A DNA stretch of 64,000 nucleotides, from NCBI GenBank assembly GCA_037157565.1, contig JAZHRO010000022.1, forward strand, positions 1 to 64,000, read 5' to 3'. Of this stretch, positions 56,572 to 64,000 are shown in pieces. The stretch comes from Thalassia testudinum. Its lineage: Eukaryota > Streptophyta > Magnoliopsida > Alismatales > Hydrocharitaceae. A program made the position numbers and the translations under genes. Positions within the stretch are counted from its first letter, which is position 1. The number at the start of each line of letters is the position of its first letter. The notes under the pieces are model-generated. The model made no database searches. It had not been told where the DNA came from and saw nothing but the letters and a program-made list of their open reading frames with translations.

Positions 56572-58293
56572 CGGTAACTAATATCTAATATATATTACAT
56601 AAGGTCAGGCCATATGTTTTTACTTCTCAAAAGTTTGCAAATTTGAATTCTTTTAATATTCTCATCAAAGATATATTACTGCTACCAAGAATTACTTTGT
56701 CATAATTTGCTTGAATTTGAAATTAACTTAAATGCTAAGACGTACGGCGGGGAGAAATATGATAGTCCTTGGATATCTTTTTATTTATATATCACTTCAT
56801 GACATGTCCTTGGATATCTTTATAAATAGTAAAAAGTATTTCTATGATTTTTGTTTTTGGAATAAGTAATTATATTTTTCATGACATAGCACGTTAAATG
56901 AGTGCCAATTTAGAAGAATTTCAAATATTTTTAAAATTTAAAGAAAGGACGATTGATTGATGCCATCGTTGTAACTCATTGCATTCTATATATCTTAATT
57001 AGTCACTTCAAAATGTGTTGTTACATGGCACAGCTCAACGAATTAACATCCGGCAACAACCGATGGTGCACAGTGAGTGCTCCACCACTGACTGTATATA
57101 TCTGTGGTACTCATATATTTTAATAGTCATATATCGTATTGTTATGTAATATCCGGATAAGTGATGACTTTATTCCATGTGCTTATCTCAAACTTTGTTT
57201 GATTGATAGGGATTTAGCATGTATCCAACATTCGCGAGTCGTTGCTATGAAGTTAAAAGAGGAAGAATAGGATCCTACGTGGTTAATCAAAGGTTACTTC
57301 CTAGGATAGACATAATATCATGAAGTCACTCTAAAGTCCTCAATGCTTTAATATTATAAAGTTTATAAATAACCATAAGGTAGTTAGCTTAATGGTAGAG
57401 TATCCTATTAGCATCTAAGGTCTAGTTTACTTGAGAGGTTATGAAATTGGTGCTAGGAAATGTGAAAGTGATGTTAACTTTCATTTCTGTTTACTTTATA
57501 TAATGATGTTAACACTAATTTCTATTTACTTAAACTAGTGTTAAGCTATGGTATTAACCTCTATGGTGTTTACTTGATGGTGGTCTTATAAGGAATATGA
57601 AAATGACTTTATTACCCTCTTTGAACTAAATTGCACCGATGATATTTAAACATGAACAAGTAATATTTTGAGTTTTGAACTAAATCACTCCCGTGATATT
57701 TCAATTCTAAGCCAAATATTAATTGTGATATTTGAAATATCACCCATGATATTCAACTATGAACCAAATATCACCTGTGATATTTGAAATACTTAAGCCA
57801 GGGAGAGGCAGTTGCCGAGGATCGGGGGGGCATGTTAGATGTCAGAGATGCAGGGATGAGAGATGGTGTTAATTAAAGGGCAACGCAACGAGGAGGAGAG
57901 GGACGCCGACGATGCGGGGGGAGGAGAATGATATTGACAACGAGAAAGAGGAGGACCCACCTGAGGAGGAGGAGGATGACAGATGACGAGGAGAGGTGGC
58001 GAGGTGGGCGGCGAGGAGGAGGGCGATGAGGGTTTACAAATAAAATAGTGGATGGGGACTAGTGGACTCTACATAGCATAATACTGTCAGTTTAATTAAG
58101 AAGCAACGACAAATGTCAAAACATTGTCCCCTTCGCGTGCCCAAACCAGATCTTTGTTACCCATGCTAGCGGTCCCATTTTTAAGACAAATTCACTGTCC
58201 ATTATGGATGAAAATGATGGCAAATATATCTTTGCTATCGATTTACTAACCGACGGTAAATAACCAACAATGTATCTCATTTTTCTAGTAGTG
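56572..58293. other. AT-rich DNA, purine-rich block and a second CACTA-type terminus
   Basis: From 57366 a 50-bp segment resembles a tRNA 5' half (TAGCTTAATGGTAGAG). At 57590-57800 words of the form AATATCACC(C/T)(A/G)TGATATT recur. At 57830-58030 the DNA is GA-rich (GAGGAGGAGGAGG). The plus strand ends with TTTTTCTAGTAGTG (58280-58293), complementary to a CACTACTAGAAAAA terminus, with CCGACGGTAAAT inside. The matching left terminus was not found. Confidence 0.45.
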
Positions 58294-58835
58294 ATGTATT
58301 ACTTTATTTACAATCTAAATGCATGTTTAACCTAGGAACTAATCTAAGATTAAGCATATTAAGAATATAAAATTGATTATTATCAGTTATCTCCCGACAA
58401 GCTAGTGCAGAATTTTACATCTACAACTAGACACAGTACAACATCAGAATATATGTGTGTCGCTCTAGAATGCCCACAATGGTGAACTAGTGGATGGTGC
58501 AGCCCCATTCCAAAAAGCCAAGTGAAGAATAGATAAATCAGAATGAACCATACCCAGTGGCTTCAGTGCTAGGTAAATTAATGAGGTGCAAATTTCGGAC
58601 TGAAGGTAGGTAACCCAAGTGTAAAAGATATTTAATTCATAAAGTGTTGAGCCCAATGGTAATGAGATTTAAAGTGAGGGTGCAAATGTTGGACTGTCTT
58701 AGGTTTACAGAAGTCAGATTTAATTAAATTATGAGAGTCTTTATAAAGAGTTGGAGCTTTTAGGAATAAAGGGGCCCTTAAGCTTTTTCCATAAAAATTT
58801 TCTGACTCCACCCTTTACTCTTTTATACCATTTCC
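58294..58835. other. Non-coding DNA, nothing recognised
   Basis: No gene or element end is visible until the left TTTCC target-site copy (58831-58835). Confidence 0.5.
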
Positions 58836-58861
58836 TGTAGTTGCCTACAAGACGGGGTGAG

Positions 58862-58929
58862 ATATGCGTGACGTAATATAAAATGCGGAATTAAAATATG
58901 CGTGACGTAATATAAAATGCAGAATTAAA
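58862..58929. repeat. 34-bp tandem duplication with TGACGTAA
   Basis: Two copies of ATATGCGTGACGTAATATAA followed by AATGC(G/A)GAATTAAA, head to tail with one difference. It lies in the last 110 bp of the LTR in element orientation. TGACGT is a bZIP (TGA/as-1 type) core. Confidence 0.85.
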
Positions 58930-59639
58930 ATAGACAATCTCACAAAAATAAGCAATCACACAATTACACAAGTATTTTTAGGTCGAAACCCAAATCGGGT
59001 GAAAACCACTACCTAACCCTCTCGAGTTAGGATTTTCTCAATCGACCTAGTTGATCAAATCCACTAAACAAGTCACTTCAACGAGGGTGACTTAACCTCA
59101 ATTACAACCATACTACGAGTACGAGGATAGCGTTCCTCAACCCCTCCTCTTCACAAGGAGGATTTTGTCTCACGAAGGAGATAGAAATTTGCAACACGAA
59201 TACCCAACCAATAACAAAGAAAGATTACAAAACAACCTATAGAGCCAACAAAGATTAACCTAGCTATTATAGGTAAAGATACTTCCCTTTGCTTGGAAGT
59301 GCATCGGTTTGACGTGGGTGCGTGAACCACACGGCGGTGCTTGGTCGCTCTCATAATCTCAGAGGGAGAGGGGGTGCACAAATGAAGATGAAGCTCTCAG
59401 GTATGGACACGGGCTTTGGAGAGCCTAGAACTTTTTCTTAATATCAATGTGACACAATAAGAGTGGAAAGTAGTCTTGTGAGGTGTGTCTCTACAAGGAA
59501 AGGGTCCTCCTCTATTTATAGAGGGCCTAGGAAGGCTTTGGAAGCCCTTAGAAAGCTTACATAGCCATTGGGGTTGAACCCAAGGCAAAATAGACCGTAA
59601 TCAGAATCAATCATGATTCTAACAGGGTCATCAAACATC

Positions 59640-60170
59640 TAGTCCAAGTATCAGACATCTGGAAAACCTGTTTAAGACGTCTGGGAACTAAGTCAGATGT
59701 CTGATTCTAGGCGGGATTCCTTCCTGACTTGGTTCAGACCTAAACAGGGTTTTAGTGCATGGCCATCAGAAGACATACAGGACGTCTGGCCCTAGGTCTG
59801 GACGTCTGAAAACCTATTGTACTATGGAAATGGATTCCCAAGATAGGTTAACGGCTAGGAAATTTGACAAAGGAGATTTTGGGTCAGCCAAGGCTAAACG
59901 GTCACATATCAAACGTCTGGAGTCCTCTACGGATGTCTGATATAAGCCTAACGATCATATCCCTCAATGTCTACTTGGAAGCCAGCATTTCACTAATTGG
60001 ACGTCTGGCACAAACATCAGACATCTGAACTAAGGTCTAAACGTCTGATTTCATCAGACAGAAGCTACAAAGTCCAGCCTAAGTTATTGGACGTCTAAGT
60101 CAATAGTCAGACATCTTAAAAGTCAATATCAGACATCTGATTTCCAGATTAGACGTCTGATTGGGCTGTC
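59640..60170. promoter_or_regulatory. GACGTC palindrome array in the copia-like solo LTR
   Basis: Examples: CAGACATCTGG (59652), AAGACGTCTGGG (59674), CAGATGTCTG (59693), GGACGTCTGG (59780), GGACGTCTGA (59800), AAACGTCTGG (59911), CAGACATCTGA (60018), GGACGTCTAA (60089) and TAGACGTCTGA (60150). The motif is the same as in the unrelated gypsy LTRs. Confidence 0.65.
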
Positions 60171-60589
60171 ATAACCTCATTTTGGTTTTCTAAGTTCTCT
60201 ACAGAAAACCTAAGTATCTTAAGATTGTGTAGGTGTTCCTAGGATTGCTTTTAGGGTTCTTTGAGGCTCTTTAACATAAGATCTAAGAAAGAAATAAAGA
60301 GCAAAACAAAGAAACATGATTACATAGAACAAGATAAAAGGAAATCTATCATATTCTTATCTTCACGCTTCTTCAGGCTATCGCTTCTCGTGAAGCTCCT
60401 CTGTTCTCTGTCAAGCTCCTCCAATCCACCATAGATGCGAGCTCGAACTCTGTCTAAACACGTTTCCATTTGCAATTAACCTGAAATCTAAGACTTCAAG
60501 TGCAAATGTTAAATAACATGTGTTTTGTTATCATCAAAATAAACTATCATGGTGCTTTAGCACCAACATTTCCTTCCTTAAAGTCCAAG

Positions 60590-62760
60590 TCTTCTGAATG
60601 AAGAAAATTACAATATGACTTAGTCACATCAGATATGCAATCAAATTCCAGAAAAAATGGGTCAAGATCAAGCTCTTCTAGATTTCATGTAAAGGTGAAA
60701 CTAGTCATTAAAGGTTCATTGAGTTCAAAATGAAATCTTTGAGCTTCACCTACTTTAAGCAAGAAGTTTTCCTCAAAATCAAATGTGAATTTTTTCATTT
60801 CAGATTCATCAAAAATCTCGTCCTCAAAGAGATATGTCTCATATTCAGATTTACTCTCATGTTTCTCAGATTCTGCTTCAAGATCGAATATAAAGCTTTC
60901 AATTAACTTCAGAATTATCAGAAATTCTATTCTAAAAAAATGCCTCATATTCAAATTTATTTGCATGTTCTTCATATTCTGAGTCTTTCAAAGAGACATT
61001 TTATTTACTTTTAATCAAACCCTTAACCTGCTTAAGTTCATCAATAAGCCCACAACTTTCATTAAAGTCCTCAATAGCCTTAGAAAGTTTCAATTTCTTC
61101 TTTTCATCCCCAAAGGATATTTGCATATTCCCATTTTTATAATCAATCAGGGCCTTCATAGTTGCTAAAAATACTCTTCCAAGATTAATAATCAGGGTCG
61201 GTCTAAAATCGTCAGGGATGTCAAGATCCAAAATAATGAAGTCCACGGGGTAGTAGAAGTTATCAATTTGAACAATTACATTGCTTAGAATCCCTCATGG
61301 ATGTCTTACAGATTGGTCGGCTAGCTAGATTTGAACTATAGTAGATTCAAAGTCCCCGAATCCAATCATTTCATAAATCTTGCTGGGCATTAGGTTAATG
61401 GAAGCCCTCAAATCAATTAAAGTCCTATCGAAGGATAGATCATTAATTTTATAAGAAATCAAGGAGGTTTCTGGGTCTCCCTTCTTCATAGATAAATCAA
61501 GAAGGATCACCTTCTGATGATTACTTGATTGTGCTTGCACTTGGTTGTTGTTCCTTTAAAGAATTAGCACAAGCCAAGAGGTGTTGAATAGCTTCCAAAA
61601 GTGGGATATTGATCTGAACTTGTTTGAACACATCCAACCAAGTCTCATTGTTGGGCTTAGGCTTCTTCTTCCTAGGCCAATACAAGGCCTCAGGAAAAGC
61701 AATTTGGATATTTAGGTCCTCAAAATCATGATTCTAGATCACTTCCTCTCCATCTCAGGTGTATTAATTAGAGTTGGTCTATCAGGATCCTGGTGGGTTG
61801 ATTGACTGCGGTGCATAGAGTTCTGAGTGGTCTTTCCACTCCTCAAAGTATTGGAATTAGTAGTGGCATTAGGGTTCATACCCTAAGGAGGAGAAGTAGG
61901 AAAGATAGGTGTAGTAGGATGTAGAACTTGAGGTGCATTAAAACTAGGTGGTCAAGGGAATTGGTTAAATCACATGTGCTTAGTGCTCCCTATTTTGATT
62001 GAACCCGTAGGGATTGTGTCCCTGATTAACCATGTTCCTAGGGTTCAAAATAAGTTGTGTAGGCAAGGCACCAGGTTGTATGTCATTAGGTTTAGGCCCT
62101 ACTTGGTTCTTAAGGTCCTTGATGAACTAAGTCAATTGTTGCATAGCTTGCAACATCAAAGTGTTCGTGTCCATCAGTCGTCGATTTTGGTTTAAAATAG
62201 CCAATTTAGTTTGGTTTGGCTGACTAGCTAGCAAGGGTTGATAGGTCTAAGCTTGGTTGAAAGTGTTTTGCATATTAGGGTTCACCTAATAAGGTCTACT
62301 TTGGGAAGTCTGCTGGTTCCCTTGCCCTTGGCTTCTCCATGAGAAATTCAAGTGGTTTCTCCAATCGATATTATAAGTGTTGGAGAAAGCATTGTTTCTA
62401 CTATTTTCTTGGATATTTGAAACATCCTCACATCTAGATGATGATGAGGATGACAATGTGGCAGGATAATAAGGATCAAAGGTCCTTGTTTGGACCCCAT
62501 TAAGAGGATCCTACGTCAAATGGCTCATATCCTGAGCCACATGCAAGTTATTCACAAACTCTTTCCCTGAAGGAGTTTGGATAGCAGGTGATGGGAGGAT
62601 CAATCCCTTCCTATTTTGGCTCATCAATTCATCCAGCTTCTTAGATACTAAATCAACTTTATCCAACTTCTCACATATTAGATTATCCACATTGTTTGTA
62701 TTATCGTGTACCTCATAAACTCCACTTCTAGATGATTGCACAGCAATCATAGGCCCTAAT
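60590..62760 (-). pseudogene. gag-pro: Gag-protease relic D (Athila/Tat lineage), minus strand
   Basis: Reading right to left: a Gag C-terminal part (LCEKLDKVDLVSKKLDELMS-like, 62750-62511), an Asn/Gln-rich linker with stops, and LYWPRKKKPKPNN with INIPLLEAIQHL (about 61690-61570), which lines up with INIPLLDAI in element C. The protease follows (TLIDLRASINLMPSKIYE, 61440-61370; FIILDLDIPDDF and GRVFLATMKALIDY, 61245-61135) and then an acidic tail (to about 60685). The active-site motif reads DLRAS instead of DLGAS, and GRPF is changed to GRVF. Multiple stops separate the blocks. No RT or integrase follows before the copia-like LTR at 60568. The right side is cut by the LTR that starts near 62767. 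Confidence 0.85.
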
Positions 62761-63171
62761 TCACCTGAATTAAGCCAGAACTTAGCTTAACATGAACATT
62801 CTGCATGCATACGCATCGTATTCTTCATCATAGTTAATATATGTGTTTTATGCATAAAACTGGGCTATTTGAGAGGTATCACTCATTGCAAGTAATTCAG
62901 GGCTGCGGATGACCGATCCAAGTGCATGGATCTATTCAGAACTACAACGGGAGTCCAATGCTTCCAAAATCACATCAATAAGACTCCTGTAGCACCCTAG
63001 GGAATCCACAGAAGATCAAGAGCCAAGGGGCAAATTAAAGAAGATCCAGACCTCCTATGACAAATCCAACCACACGAATGGATTCGAATCAACGTTCGCA
63101 GTCCAACGATGCAGAAATCAACTTAATCAGAGGCCTATGTCATCAGATACAAGAAGAAGATGGACAGCCAC

Positions 63172-63193
63172 GATGGCGTCACGTGGTGCCATC
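63172..63193. promoter_or_regulatory. CACGTG-centred near-palindrome, third copy
   Basis: GATGGCGTCACGTGGTGCCATC is imperfect but at the same LTR position as 4388-4407 and 1895-1916. Confidence 0.5.
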
Positions 63194-63907
63194 GTAGCCG
63201 CCCCCTCACCATGCCCCAATTGGGAAGGAGAACCGCAGGCTGTTGGATCGTCATCCAATGGCCGCGATCGCACCATCGCAGCCGCCCTCAGCCACCTCAT
63301 CAAAAGAAACGAGATCTCGATCGTTGGAATCCCATCCAACGGCCGAGAACGCACACCAACAAAACCTAAATGCAACCAACTCGTGGGAGTAGCACATTGG
63401 TTAGCACTCTCTCCACGAGACGGGCGGCACGAGATCGAAGTGCGCTTCGTGGGGATTTAGGAAAAGCGGCACCCGCAGACGAATTCGACCGCCAGATCTC
63501 CATCGAGCGGCTTGGTGGCGAACGCGTGGCGGACACGAAGGCGTTGGATGCAGATGTGCGCGATGACGCGTACAGAAATGCGCAAGGGTGCACTTTAGGA
63601 TTTTCAAAGGCGCAATGGAGCACGCTTTTAAGCCATCTGATCTTACGATCAGACGGCTGAGGTTAAGGCGCTCAGAAGAGGCGAGCGGCGAAGGTGAAAA
63701 TGCGAGGGACGCGCGTGGGTGATCTGCAGTCGTGCGATGGAGGATCGATGCTCCACAGAGCGCCACATGGCAACATCAAAGCGAGCCGAGGGAAAAAGAA
63801 GGATTTGGAAGGATAAATCAGGGTCGTTGATCTCCCAATCAACGAATCTGATTAATCCAAGGCATGGATTTAAGGGGCCAAATGCCCTCTTTGTACCCCA
63901 CCAAAGC

Positions 63908-63915
63908 TATAAAAA
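63908..63915 (+). promoter_or_regulatory. TATA box of the right-edge A-family LTR
   Basis: TATAAAAA followed by a leader rich in TTCTTC, the usual LTR transcription-start context. Confidence 0.6.
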
Positions 63916-64000
63916 GAGGCCAAAGGGCCCCCTTTGAAGGCATTCTCTTCTTCTTCCTCCTTCAACCTTTCTTTCTTTTTCTTCTTCTTCCCATCTTCTC

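Larger units (their letters stand above)
58836..60568 (-). mobile_element. Copia-like (SIRE/Maximus type) solo LTR, minus strand
   Basis: 1,733 bp starting TGTAGTTGCC and ending GTGCTTTAGCACCAACA on the plus strand, flanked by TTTCC (58831-58835 and 60569-60573). The minus strand starts TGTTGGTGC and continues with TTGATGATAACAAAACA, the style of SIRE-type copia LTRs. No internal region remains. It carries a GACGTC/CAGACATCTG array at 59640-60170 and a 34-bp tandem duplication near its left end. Confidence 0.82.
62767..64000 (+). repeat. A-family LTR, plus strand, continues beyond the window
   Basis: It aligns with the LTRs at 4082 and (inverted) 567-2369: GTAGCACCC (62990), an AAGAAGAAGATGGACAGCCACGATGG-like block, the CACGTG near-palindrome (63172-63193), TTGGATC...ATCCAA blocks, and a TATA box (63908-63915) followed by a C/T-rich leader. 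The 5' end is estimated at TGAATTAAGCC (62767), where gag homology of relic D ends; it could be up to 30 bp away. The rest is outside the window, so solo LTR versus full element cannot be told. Confidence 0.72.

Noticed and set aside
60785..60982. Plus-strand Ser/Phe-rich small frame
   Set aside because: Shadow of the acidic minus-strand tail of relic D.

Overview
The window looks like a repeat-dense stretch of a flowering-plant nuclear genome. It holds plant-type Ty3/gypsy and Ty1/copia LTR retrotransposons, L1-type LINEs with zf-RVT and RNase H domains, an En/Spm (CACTA) TNP2 transposase relic and a broken SBT2-type subtilase. I see no intact host gene, no bacterial-style operon, no CRISPR array and no confident RNA gene. 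The species cannot be named from this sequence; the repeat content fits a medium or large plant genome. The only long intact reading frame is a retrotransposon gag-protease gene (24094-27120).

Layout, left to right. (1) 1-5833: the 3' half of a Ty3/gypsy element (A) with tRNA-Asp-lineage features. Its integrase is split by an inverted solo LTR of the same LTR family (567-2369, TSD CCAGG); its 3' LTR starts at 4082. (2) 5834-9560: old unique-looking DNA with a decayed SBT2 subtilase (6657-7800; catalytic Ser replaced by Asn) and a Ty1/copia 3' end. (3) 9850-13499: a minus-strand CACTA TNP2 transposase pseudogene, followed by AT-rich DNA and a deleted LINE at 17018-18295. (4) 20099-33329: a plus-strand solo LTR (TSD GTTGG) into which a young 10,511-bp element C (20269-30779, TSD CCTGT) has inserted. 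C has two 2,226-bp LTRs with only four differences that I could find, a tRNA-Asp primer site, and Gag-protease but no RT, RNase H or integrase. (5) 33472-50072: an old minus-strand chromovirus B (TSD GGGGT, tRNA-iMet primer site), whose RT is split by a 6.75-kb non-coding insert X (38306-45055). (6) 50073-58293: a CACTA-type terminus, two 5'-truncated LINEs with perfect 16-bp and 14-bp target duplications, AT-rich DNA and a second CACTA-type terminus. (7) 58836-60568: a minus-strand copia-like solo LTR (TSD TTTCC), then a minus-strand gag-protease relic D (to about 62760), then an LTR of the A family running off the right edge.

How the parts relate. A, C and D belong to one lineage. A and C share LTR 5' ends (TGATAAACA), the polypurine tract (AAGCATGGGGGT) and a conserved post-ORF block. 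C therefore looks like a non-autonomous derivative that would need RT and integrase supplied in trans by an A-like element. The nesting order gives relative ages: C is younger than the solo LTR it sits in, X is younger than B, and the solo LTR at 567 is younger than A.

The most unusual signal is that LTRs of different families carry ACGT-core palindromes. Arrays of CCAGACGTCTGG (C-box core GACGTC) occur in the chromovirus-family LTRs, in the copia-like solo LTR and inside insert X. The A-family LTRs carry a near-perfect palindrome centred on the G-box CACGTG. C instead carries a dense AGCT array. Most departures from the GACGTC consensus are CpG-decay products (GACATC, GATGTC).
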